Below, in pieces: positions 1-6,585 of a DNA stretch of 11,583 nucleotides. This DNA comes from DASPXY01 sp038227745 (GTDB taxonomy: Bacteria; Planctomycetota; Planctomycetia; Gemmatales; Gemmataceae): NCBI GenBank assembly GCA_038227745.1, contig JBBRPS010000287.1, positions 1-11,583 of the forward strand, read 5' to 3'. A program made the position numbers and the translations under genes. The notes beneath the pieces were generated by a model. The model was not told the origin of the DNA. It was given only the letters and a program-made list of their open reading frames with translations, and did not search any database. Positions within the stretch are counted from its first letter, which is position 1; the number at the start of each line of letters is the position of its first letter.

Positions 1-5
1 ATTGC

Positions 6-51
6 GCGCCGGGCAGTGCCGAGGCGCCCGCGCAGCTGCGCTGCCCGGCGC
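6..51. repeat. 11-bp inverted repeat with 24-nt loop
   Basis: GCGCCGGGCAG (6-16) is the exact reverse complement of CTGCCCGGCGC (41-51). It lies in a stretch with no convincing reading frame on either strand. It could be the terminator hairpin of a gene to the left of the window, but no T-run follows on the plus strand, so its role is unknown. Confidence 0.4.
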
Positions 52-93
52 CTGCCACGGCGGTTCCTCAACCCTGGCGCGGCCGCGGCGTGC

Positions 94-122
94 TTGCGAC
101 CGAGCGCCCGAACCGGTACTAT
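94..122 (+). promoter_or_regulatory. Candidate sigma70-type promoter for the DUF1501 gene
   Basis: TTGCGA at 94-99 and TACTAT at 117-122 are separated by exactly 17 bases; each matches the consensus at four of six positions. The AT-rich ACTATAAACTT stands out in very GC-rich surroundings. Transcription from it would put the 143-201 hairpin in the leader of the gene starting at 243. This is a prediction from sequence only. Confidence 0.4.
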
Positions 123-142
123 AAACTTGGAGCGGGCAAGTT

Positions 143-201
143 GACACAAGCCCGAAGCGCAAGCGAGGGACGGCCCCTCGCTTGCGCTTCGGGCTTGTGT
201 C
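143..201. repeat. Perfect 27-bp palindromic repeat, copy 1
   Basis: Arms 143-169 and 175-201 are exact reverse complements around the 5-base loop ACGGC. The core CAAGCCCGAAGCGCAAGCGA recurs at 1691-1747 on the other side of the DUF1501 gene. Read as protein, the arm spells HKPEAQAR, a string I recall from many misannotated Gemmata-type proteins, so this is probably a family-wide REP/MITE-like palindrome (from memory, not searched). In RNA it would form a very stable hairpin in the leader of the downstream gene. Confidence 0.85.
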
Positions 202-242
202 TGATCACTCGACCGCATCGCCGCCCCGAAGGAAAATGACGG

Positions 243-1667
243 ATGTCCCCCCTGCCACTGACGCGACGGGAATTCCTCAGCCGCTCGGGCATGGGCCTGG
301 CCGGCCTCGGCCTGGCCGGCCTGCTGCAGTCCGAGGGCCTGCTCGCCGCCCCCGCCGCGAGCATCAACCCGCTCGCCCCGAAGCCGCCGCACTTCCCGGC
401 GAAGGCACGGCGCGTGATCCACCTGTTCATGAACGGCGGACCGTCACACCTCGACACGTTCGACCCGAAGCCGGCGCTGGCGCGCTACGCGGGCCGGCCG
501 CTGCCGATGCCCAACCTGCGCACCGAACGCCGCACGGGGGCCGCGTTCCCCTCGCCGTTCCGCTTCCGCAAGCACGGCCAGTCGGGCATCGAGGTGAGCG
601 AGCTGTTCCCGCACGTCGCCGCGTGCATCGACGATGTCTGCGTGATCCGTTCGATGTACGCGGACGTGCCGAACCACGAGCCGTCGCTCATGCTGATGAA
701 CACCGGCGAGGCGCGGCTGATCCGGCCGAGCATGGGGTCGTGGGTGACGTACGGCCTGGGCAGCGAGAACCAGAACCTGCCGGGCTTCATCGCGATGTGC
801 CCCGGCGGCTACCCGATCCAGGAGACGCAGAACTGGCAGGGCGGCTTCCTGCCGGGCGCCTACCAGGGCACCTACATCGACACGCGGCACACGACGCTGG
901 ACCGATTGGTGGAGCACATCCGCAACCACTCGGTCACGCGGAGCCAGCAGCGGCAGCAGCTCGACCTGCTGCAGGAGCTGAATCGCCGCCACCTGGAGCG
1001 GCGCGGCCAGGACGCGCAGGTCGAGGCGCGCGTCCAGTCGTTCGAGCTGGCCTACCGGATGCAGCACGACGTCGAGGAGGCGTTCGACCTGGCGCGCGAG
1101 CCGACGAACGTCCGGCGGATGTACGGCCCCGGCGTGCAGGGCCGGCAGCTGCTGATCGCGCGCCGCCTGCTGGAGAAGGGCGTGCGCTTCCTGCAGGTCT
1201 GGCACGGGCAGGGCCAGCCGTGGGACAGCCACGACGACCTGGAAGTGCAGCACCGCCGGCTGGCGCGCGAGTGCGACCAGGCCATCGGCGCGCTGCTCGC
1301 CGACCTGAAGCAGCGCGGGATGCTGGACGAGACGCTGGTGATCTGGGGCGGCGAGTTTGGCCGGACGCCGACGGTGGAACTGCCGACGCCGGGCGCCAAC
1401 GCGGGGCGCGTGAACGGCCGCGATCACAACCATTACGGCTTCTCGATGTGGCTGGCGGGCGGCGGCGTCAAGGGCGGCACGGTCTACGGCGCCACCGACG
1501 AGTTCGGCTTCCAGGCGGTGGAGGACCGTGTGCATGTCCACGACCTGCACGCGACGGTCCTGGCGCTGTTGGGCCTGGACCACGAGCGGCTGACGTACCG
1601 GCACGCGGGCCGTGACTTCCGCTTGACCGACGTGCATGGGAACGTGATCCGCGCGATCATGGCCTGA
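243..1667 (+). CDS. Tat-exported DUF1501 family protein
   Basis: A 474-residue protein with a twin-arginine signal at the N-terminus (TRREFLSRSGMGLAGLG, residues 7-23, then a hydrophobic stretch to about residue 36). The mature part has the DUF1501 (alkaline-phosphatase/sulfatase-like fold) landmarks: HLFMNGGPSHLDTFDPKP near residue 60, LVIWGGEFGRTP near 370, GRDHNHYGFSMWLAGGGVKG near 400, and a closing VHDLHATVLALLGLDHERLT. DUF1501 genes are very numerous in planctomycetes and usually follow a PSCyt/DUF1549-DUF1553 cytochrome-like gene; the partner would lie left of this window, and no such gene is seen here. The start at 243 is set by GAAGGA at 228-233; an ATG at 236 is out of frame. Substrate and role of the family are not established; export as a folded protein is inferred from the Tat motif. 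Confidence 0.93.
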   Translation: MSPLPLTRREFLSRSGMGLAGLGLAGLLQSEGLLAAPAASINPLAPKPPHFPAKARRVIHLFMNGGPSHLDTFDPKPALARYAGRPLPMPNLRTERRTGAAFPSPFRFRKHGQSGIEVSELFPHVAACIDDVCVIRSMYADVPNHEPSLMLMNTGEARLIRPSMGSWVTYGLGSENQNLPGFIAMCPGGYPIQETQNWQGGFLPGAYQGTYIDTRHTTLDRLVEHIRNHSVTRSQQRQQLDLLQELNRRHLERRGQDAQVEARVQSFELAYRMQHDVEEAFDLAREPTNVRRMYGPGVQGRQLLIARRLLEKGVRFLQVWHGQGQPWDSHDDLEVQHRRLARECDQAIGALLADLKQRGMLDETLVIWGGEFGRTPTVELPTPGANAGRVNGRDHNHYGFSMWLAGGGVKGGTVYGATDEFGFQAVEDRVHVHDLHATVLALLGLDHERLTYRHAGRDFRLTDVHGNVIRAIMA

Positions 1668-1690
1668 TTATTCTCGACGCGGTTTGGTCG

Positions 1691-1747
1691 GACACAAGCC
1701 CGAAGCGCAAGCGAGGAAGTGCCTCGCTTGCGCTTCGGGCTTGTATC
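1691..1747. repeat. Palindromic repeat, copy 2 (possible bidirectional terminator)
   Basis: Arms 1691-1716 and 1722-1747 pair over 26 bp with one mismatch (A at 1745) around the loop AAGTG. The first 26 bases are identical to the left arm of copy 1 at 143. It sits in the 100-bp gap between two convergent genes, just where a bidirectional terminator would be useful, but no T-run follows on either strand. Confidence 0.85.
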
Positions 1748-1767
1748 CGGTTATCCCGCGTGAAGGG

Positions 1768-2973
1768 TCACGGTTTTCGCAGCACCGCCAGCGTCTTCTG
1801 CGCATCTCCCAGGATCAGGCACGACCCCTCGCGCACCAGCCGCTGCGCCTGTCCGGCGTGGTCCAGGGGCACCGTGAAGAGTTCCTCGGCCGTCTCCTCG
1901 GGAAGCCGACTCCACAGGTAGAGTGTCGCCTGGCGGGCGGCGCTGGCCCACTCGAACGCGGCGGCGCCGTCGGCCGGCCTCTGCTTCCCCACGAGTTCGA
2001 GGGCGGCGTCCGGCTCTTCCGCACGGCGCAGCAGTTCGGCGGCCTCGCCCAGTGCCGGCTCGCCGCCGCTCAGCAGCACGATCTTGCCGCCGCGCTTCAC
2101 CACGCGCGACGCGCAGCCCAGCGCCCGCGCCAGGTCCGCGAAACGGTGCGCTGCCGGGTCGCCGCCCACGCCCACCACCACCGTGTCGGCCGGCTCGTCC
2201 ACCTCGACGCGCCAGCGGGCGTCGAGCAACCGCACCCCCTCGGCGCTGCTCTCGATCGGGCCGCCGACCACGTGAACGACCTCCGAGCCGGCCCCCTCGA
2301 TCACCTGGACCAGGAACGGCATGCCGAGCAGCCAGGCCACTTCCGCCGCCTCCTGCCGCAGCGGCCAGGGCGCCGCGCCCGGCGCCGCCATCGACAGCCG
2401 TTCCCAGGACTCCTGCAACACCGCCTCGTCGGCCAGCGCCGGGTAGAGGGCGGCTTCCGCGCCCGAGTAACCGAGGACCGGGTCGTAACCGCGCCGCGTC
2501 AGCACGACGAGCTGATCGGCATCGACGGCGGTGCGATTCAGGTAGACGCGCCGCCCCTGCTTCGTCGTCGCCAGGTAGGCCAGCCGCTTGCGGTCCGACG
2601 GGTTGTGGGCCTCGACGCGCACCTCCTGGAACTCGTCGGGCAGTTCGTTCACCCAGTCCTGCGATGCGGGCGTGGCGCACAGAAGCGTGATCGCCTCCGG
2701 CCGGACCCCGGCGCGCGTGATGTGAGCGAGGACCGGCATCAGCAGTTGCGGCAGTAACGGCAGCTGCTCATCGACCACGACGGCAACGTGGTCGTCGGGC
2801 GTCAGGGCGCGGCGCAGGGCGGGGAAACCGAGCGGCGCCTCCAGGGCGGCGGCGACGGCGGCGACGGGGTCCGCCAGCGCCGGGGCGCGCGGGCGGGCGT
2901 GCGCCGCTACCAGGCGGTCGGCGCCGACCTCGAGTTCCAGGTGTTCCGTGCCGTAAGCGATGTCTGTCCGCAT
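1768..2973 (-). CDS. LarA-fold (DUF2088 / nickel-dependent racemase-like) protein without the pincer residues
   Basis: 401 residues with the layout of lactate racemase LarA: an N-terminal DUF2088 half (LTPDDHVAVVVDEQLPLLPQ at 58-77, then AGVRPEAITLLCATPASQDW at 88-107) and a C-terminal half with VVVGVGGDPAAHRFADLARA and VVKRGGKIVLLSGGEP. In true LarA enzymes the Arg of the RPTP segment, the His of ATGTHR, and the His and pincer-bearing Lys of the H-x-F-GFSGG-x-K segment build the nickel-pincer site. Here these places read DEQLP, ATPASQDW and RGYDPVLGYSGAEA, so all four appear missing. It is therefore probably not a racemase; it may be a binding or regulatory relative. No larB, larC or larE genes are adjacent. 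The ATG at 2973 is preferred over an upstream ATG at 3069 because GGAGAGGG lies just before it and family similarity begins there. Confidence 0.8.
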   Translation of the reverse strand: MRTDIAYGTEHLELEVGADRLVAAHARPRAPALADPVAAVAAALEAPLGFPALRRALTPDDHVAVVVDEQLPLLPQLLMPVLAHITRAGVRPEAITLLCATPASQDWVNELPDEFQEVRVEAHNPSDRKRLAYLATTKQGRRVYLNRTAVDADQLVVLTRRGYDPVLGYSGAEAALYPALADEAVLQESWERLSMAAPGAAPWPLRQEAAEVAWLLGMPFLVQVIEGAGSEVVHVVGGPIESSAEGVRLLDARWRVEVDEPADTVVVGVGGDPAAHRFADLARALGCASRVVKRGGKIVLLSGGEPALGEAAELLRRAEEPDAALELVGKQRPADGAAAFEWASAARQATLYLWSRLPEETAEELFTVPLDHAGQAQRLVREGSCLILGDAQKTLAVLRKP

Positions 2974-2983
2974 GGCCCTCTCC

Positions 2984-3016
2984 AAAAGAGCGAGCCGGCC
3001 TCCCCGGGCCGGCTCG
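2984..3016 (-). terminator. Rho-independent terminator or leader attenuator ahead of the LarA-like gene
   Basis: On the minus strand CGAGCCGGCC (3016-3007) pairs perfectly with GGCCGGCTCG (3000-2991) around a 6-base loop and is followed by CTCTTTT. The T-run ends at 2984, directly against the RBS GGAGAGGG of the gene starting at 2973. It may end transcripts of the upstream minus-strand gene (3083-3629), or act inside the LarA-like leader if the promoter at 3041-3049 is real. Confidence 0.6.
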
Positions 3017-3040
3017 CAGGCTCTACTTGCCCTTCTCGTT

Positions 3041-3049
3041 ATTGTAGCA
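3041..3049 (-). promoter_or_regulatory. Candidate extended -10 element for the LarA-like gene
   Basis: The minus strand reads TGCTACAAT, matching the extended -10 pattern TGnTATAAT at all but one position, in a GC-rich region. No good -35 lies 16-18 bases upstream, which extended -10 promoters can tolerate. It would start RNA near 3034 and give a leader of about 60 bases that contains the terminator-like hairpin. Confidence 0.4.
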
Positions 3050-3082
3050 GAGCCCGTGCTCCCACCCACGACAGGCGGAGCT

Positions 3083-3629
3083 TTACGGCTCGCCGTCCTT
3101 GTCGAGAGCGCTCCGCGACGAGGCCGGGTCGAAACGCACCTCGCCGTCGAAGCGCTGAATGAGCAGGGTTTCGGCGGGGTTGCTGCGGGCCTGCGTGACG
3201 CGCTGGCCCGGCGCAGGCGGCACGACCTTCCAGTGGACGGTGAGCGTGTCGTCGTCGGCCTTGAGGTCGGTCACCTCGACCTTGTAGCCGCCGGTCGGCT
3301 GCGTGCCGCCGCTGACGATCACGATCATCTGCTTGTCCCAGTCGATCTTCTTCACCTTGAGCATCTTGGCGGCCAGCGCGGTGGCGAGGTCCACGTCGCG
3401 GCGCGTGTTGGAGATCAGCCGTACCAGCTCCTGGCCGCCGCGGATGACGAAGTGCCCCAGGCGGACGGAACCGAGCCGGCCGGGGGGCGCGGGCGAAGAC
3501 CTTGACCTCCTTGGCGCCGCACTCGGCCGAGGCGAGCGCGACCGCCTCGCCCCGCGATTTCACGGCGCTCTTCTCTTCCGTCGGGGCGGCCGGCAGCCCG
3601 GTCAAGACCGTCATCACCATGACCAACAT
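3083..3629 (-). pseudogene. Exported PrcB_C-domain protein, frameshifted in a C6 run
   Basis: Two overlapping minus-strand frames join into one protein. The first begins at 3629 (ATG with GAGGG upstream), has a short hydrophobic leader MLVMVMTVLTGLPA and runs to VFARAP. The second continues PGRLGSVRLGHFVIRGG, KKIDWDKQMIVIVSGGTQPT, GGYKVEVTDLKADDDTLTV and ends DKDGEP at 3083. The switch lies at the run of six G on the plus strand (3482-3487). Removing one base there gives an uninterrupted 181-residue protein. The second half looks like the PrcB C-terminal domain (G-x-PTGGY followed by beta strands and a P-rich loop), a small domain first noted in a subunit of the dentilisin protease complex and common in secreted proteins. 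Function here is unknown. The indel may be a sequencing error; if real, only the 103-residue C-terminal part could be made, from a GTG at 3394. Confidence 0.72.
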
Positions 3630-3826
3630 GATCGACCCTCGCGGGAGTCAGGGATCGGAAAGGCCTTTGCTCGGGGAGTATTGTCCTCCGGATGCGTGCC
3701 GGCGGCAACCCTCCGCCGCCGCTCGCGCGGTGCGCCGGCGGCCGGATTGCTATGGGCCGTCGGCGGCGCCCTCGCCATAATGGGGGTGGTCAGGCCCGCT
3801 TTTCTGGACTTGCCAGGGAGGAGAAT

Positions 3827-4477
3827 ATGAGCACGGCGACGATCCCCGTCACGATCGCGCCCGAGGCCGCCGAGCGCGTGGCCGAGTTGGGCATGGGGCG
3901 CGAGTTGGAAAGGATGCTGGACTACCTGCGCGGGGAGGTGCGTGGGGTGCTGTCCATCGACGTGCAGTTGGCCCTGCCGTACGACACCGGCGACGATGCA
4001 GGCATCTCGTTCGACGTGCTGCTCGACTGCCCGTGGTCCGATCTCGGGCCACGCCGCGCAATTCGAGATTGGATGGTCCATACGTTCCCCCCCCACGTCA
4101 ATCGCTATTTCGCCGCCCTGACCGTGCCGGCACCCTTGCCGGGGGGGGAGAGCTTGCTGCCGAAGGAGGCGATGCGTGCCACGGGAGTCGCCGTAACGAT
4201 CGATGCGGAGGCCGACCAGCGGGTGGCCGAGTTAGGGATGCAGCGCGAATTGCGCCGGATGCTCGAACACGCCCTCCAGACGATACCCGGCTTACGAGCG
4301 GTCGCGGTGAAGCTCTGGCTGCCCTACGACACCGGGGAGGAGCCCGGCATCACGATTGAGGCCACCGGAGACTCGTCCGAGCCATCGAGCGTCCGGAGCG
4401 AATGGGAATGGGCGCAGTGGAAAGGAGAAGCCTTCCCTCCCGACGTCGGGCGCTATTTTTCTCTCCTGCTGATGTAG
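3827..4477 (+). CDS. Unknown protein made of two tandem ~90-residue repeats
   Basis: 216 residues. I do not recognise the family. It is an internal duplication: unit 1 (residues 8-98) and unit 2 (123-215) share VTI-x-x-EA-x-x-RVAELGM, REL-x-RML, LPYDTG-x-x-x-GI, FPP-x-V-x-RYF and a hydrophobic end. No signal peptide, membrane segment or catalytic motif is visible; the regular spacing suggests two copies of a small alpha/beta domain. The ATG at 3827 follows a strong RBS (GGAGGAG, 3817-3823), and the repeat begins there, so the upstream in-frame extension to 3692 is rejected. A second ATG at 4172, preceded by AAGGAGG (4163-4169), lies exactly at the start of unit 2 and could yield a one-unit protein. 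The gene contains long homopolymers (C8 at 4087, G8 at 4141) yet stays open. It ends 19 bases before the HEPN-like gene, so the two probably form an operon. Confidence 0.75.
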   Translation: MSTATIPVTIAPEAAERVAELGMGRELERMLDYLRGEVRGVLSIDVQLALPYDTGDDAGISFDVLLDCPWSDLGPRRAIRDWMVHTFPPHVNRYFAALTVPAPLPGGESLLPKEAMRATGVAVTIDAEADQRVAELGMQRELRRMLEHALQTIPGLRAVAVKLWLPYDTGEEPGITIEATGDSSEPSSVRSEWEWAQWKGEAFPPDVGRYFSLLLM

Positions 4478-4496
4478 GCCGAGGGCACGAACCACC

Positions 4497-4906
4497 ATGG
4501 ATGGTCGAGCATTTCTCAACCCGGCGCGCGATCTTGCCGGCGGCTCCACCGAGCCGCACTGGCGGACGGCGGCGGTCAACGCTTACTACGCGCTGATGCT
4601 GGAGTATCGCGACGCCCTGGCTCGGTGGGGGGGACTGTCCCACCACGGCAGAACGTTCATGCGTTCGTCCGTCTCCAACTCCTCTACGCCAGCGATGCGG
4701 ACCTGAAGACCGCGGGGCGCTCCCTGGACGACCTGGGCCTACTTCGGAACCGGGCCAGCTACCGCCTCAGCCCGTCGAAAGAGTTCGCCTCCGGCGCCGC
4801 GGCCCAGCAGGCGATCCAGGAGGCGGCGGATCACATCGCGATCCTCGACGCCATCGAAGCCGACCCGGCTCGCCTGGCCGCAGCCATCGCCTCGCTGCCG
4901 CCGTGA
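4497..4906 (+). pseudogene. HEPN-like protein, frameshifted in a G7 run
   Basis: The frame from the ATG at 4497 gives MDGRAFLNPARDLAGG, then TEPHWRTAAVNAYYALMLEY and RDALARWG; after the run of seven G (4627-4633) the continuation is in another frame: VPPRQNVHAFVRLQLLYAS, SLDDLGLLRNRASYRLSPSK and a helical tail to the TGA at 4904-4906. Adding one G restores a 136-residue all-helical protein. The helix with AAVNAYYAL and the later LRNRASY resemble HEPN-domain proteins, where an early helix carrying a YYA-type segment and an RN-x-A-x-Y segment are typical. HEPN proteins are often ribonuclease toxins or nucleotide-binding partners. The strict R-x4-6-H RNase motif is not seen, so catalytic activity is uncertain. 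The one-base loss may be real or a sequencing error. Confidence 0.68.
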
Positions 4907-4923
4907 CGACCCTCGCCCTCGGA

Positions 4924-4952
4924 TTGTGGCCCGCGACCCTCCGCCTTATAAT
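4924..4952 (+). promoter_or_regulatory. Promoter of the aldehyde dehydrogenase operon
   Basis: TTGTGG (4924-4929), 17 bases, then a perfect TATAAT (4947-4952). It lies in the 168-bp gap before the dehydrogenase and is the best sigma70-like promoter in the window. Predicted start near 4959, giving a leader of about 115 bases without an obvious riboswitch or terminator. Confidence 0.6.
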
Positions 4953-5074
4953 CCCTATAGACCGCTTCCGGCACGACGCTTCACCTCCTTGTTCCCCCCT
5001 CACGCCGGACCGCGCCGGGCACCGACCGCTCGTCGGCACCCCGAAACCGCCTGCACCGCAAAGGAGAGCACCCC

Positions 5075-6574
5075 ATGAGCAACGCCACCGTCACGGGCCA
5101 CCATTTGATCGCGGGCCGCCGTCTGCCGCCCGACGGCCGCCGCTTCGAGAGCCACAGCCCCGCCGACGTCGGGCAGGTCGTCGGCGTCTTCCCGAAGGCC
5201 GGCCCCGCCGAGGCCGACCAGGCCGTCGCCGCCGCCCGCGCCGCCTACCCCGCCTGGCGCCGCACCAGCCGCATCCGCCGCGCCGAGCTGTTCGACAACC
5301 TCGCCCAGCTCGTCAAGCGCGACACCGACGCGCTGGCGCAACTCATGGCGCGCGAGTGCGGCAAGGTCGTCACCGAGTGCCGTGCCGAGGTCGTCGAAGG
5401 CCTGCACATGATCCAGTACGTCTTCGGCACCGGCCGCCTGCCGATCGGCGAGGTCGTCGCCTCGGAGATCGCCGACAAGGACGCCTTCATGCGCCGCAAG
5501 CCGTGGGGCGTCGTCGCCGTCATCACGCCCTGGAACTTCCCCTTCGCCGTGCCGCTGTGGATGCTCGGCCCCAGTCTCCTCGAAGGCAACACGGCCGTCT
5601 TCAAGCCGTCGGAGGACACGCCCGCCATCGGCCAGAAGCTCGCCGGCCTGTTCGAGGAGGCGGGCTTTCCGCCCGGCGTGCTCAACCTGGTCCACGGCGA
5701 CGCCGAGGTCGGCGAGGCCCTCGTGAAGAACCCGGACGTGAACGTCGTGCTGTTCACGGGCAGCTACGAGGTCGGCAAGCGCATCGGGCAGCTGTCGGCG
5801 GAACATTCCAACCGCATCGTCGCCGCCGAGATGGGCAGTAAGAGCGCCGTGATCGTCTGCGAGGACGCGCGGCTGGATCTGGCGGTGACATGCGGCGTCA
5901 TCAGCGGCTTCAAGACGAGCGGCCAGCGCTGCGTCTCGGCGGGGCGGATCCTCGTCGCCGAAAAGATCTTCGATAAGTTCGCCGAGCAGTTCGTCGCCAC
6001 GGTGAAGCGGCTGCGGATCGGCGACCCGCTGGACGCCGGCAACTTCACCGGCCCGGTCATCCACCGCGGCGCCGTCGAGAAGGTGCTGAGCTACAACGAG
6101 CTGGCCCGCAAGGAGGGCGCGACGGTGCTGCTCGAAGGCGGCCGGATGACCGGCGGCGCGCACGCGCCGGGCTGTTACCTGTCGCCGTTCGTCTACCGCA
6201 TGGAACACCGACCGGGCGTGCGCTCCGTCCGCGAGGAAGTGTTCGGCCCGCACGTCGCGCTGATCCCGTTCCGGACCAACGACGACGCGGTGCGGATCTA
6301 CAACGACACGGAATACGGCCTGTCGATGGCGGTGATCACGGAGAGCTTCCGGGCGATGCGCCAGTTCCGCGAAGAGTGCGAGTACGGCATGGGCTACGTG
6401 AACCTGCCGTGCATCGGGGCGGAGGTCCACTTGCCGTTCGGCGGCGTGAAGAAAAGCGGCAACGGCCACCCGTCGGCGGCGGGGCTGGTCGAGGCGGTGA
6501 CGCACAAGACGGCGTGGACGGTGAACCACGCCGAGGAGATCAAGATGGCCCAGGGGTTGACCACCACGGTATGA
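5075..6574 (+). CDS. NAD(P)-dependent aldehyde dehydrogenase
   Basis: 499 residues, the usual length of the ALDH superfamily. It oxidises an aldehyde or semialdehyde to the acid in the cytoplasm. Visible motifs: ITPWNFPFAVP (150-160, oxyanion Asn154), FKPSE with cofactor-binding Lys177, FTGS (227-230) of the nucleotide fold, EMGSK with general base Glu252, SGQRC with nucleophile Cys286, and EEVFGPH. Near the end, CIGAEVHLPFGGVKKSGNGH recalls the ALDH7/semialdehyde group, but the exact substrate cannot be fixed. The start at 5075 follows AAAGGAG; the promoter at 4924-4952 precedes it. Its natural partner is the class-III aminotransferase at 8404: transamination of an omega-amino acid would give the semialdehyde this enzyme oxidises (inference). 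The stop (6572-6574) is the left edge of an apparent insertion of toxin-antitoxin-like genes. Confidence 0.93.
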   Translation: MSNATVTGHHLIAGRRLPPDGRRFESHSPADVGQVVGVFPKAGPAEADQAVAAARAAYPAWRRTSRIRRAELFDNLAQLVKRDTDALAQLMARECGKVVTECRAEVVEGLHMIQYVFGTGRLPIGEVVASEIADKDAFMRRKPWGVVAVITPWNFPFAVPLWMLGPSLLEGNTAVFKPSEDTPAIGQKLAGLFEEAGFPPGVLNLVHGDAEVGEALVKNPDVNVVLFTGSYEVGKRIGQLSAEHSNRIVAAEMGSKSAVIVCEDARLDLAVTCGVISGFKTSGQRCVSAGRILVAEKIFDKFAEQFVATVKRLRIGDPLDAGNFTGPVIHRGAVEKVLSYNELARKEGATVLLEGGRMTGGAHAPGCYLSPFVYRMEHRPGVRSVREEVFGPHVALIPFRTNDDAVRIYNDTEYGLSMAVITESFRAMRQFREECEYGMGYVNLPCIGAEVHLPFGGVKKSGNGHPSAAGLVEAVTHKTAWTVNHAEEIKMAQGLTTTV

Positions 6575-6585
6575 GGAGACGCATC

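Noticed and set aside
1..142. Possible end of an upstream gene at the left edge
   Set aside because: All three plus frames give low-information sequence ending in stops with no recognisable C-terminus; an upstream PSCyt/DUF1549-type partner of the DUF1501 gene could not be seen.
182..1615. 477-codon plus-strand open frame inside the DUF1501 gene
   Set aside because: Its protein is low-complexity Arg/Pro/Ala, the usual third-position shadow in GC-rich DNA, while the overlapping frame has clear family motifs.
1684..2757. 357-codon plus-strand open frame opposite the LarA-like gene
   Set aside because: It starts in the palindromic repeat (HKPEAQAR) and continues as a motif-free shadow; such repeats are a known source of false gene starts.
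3630..3826. Divergent promoter region between the PrcB-domain gene and the tandem-repeat gene
   Set aside because: A CATAAT at 3776-3781 was considered as a -10, but no -35 lies at a fitting distance, and nothing better was found for the minus strand.
5000..6529. 509-codon minus-strand open frame opposite the aldehyde dehydrogenase
   Set aside because: Arg/Asp/Val/His-rich antisense shadow without motifs; the plus strand carries an intact ALDH with its catalytic residues.
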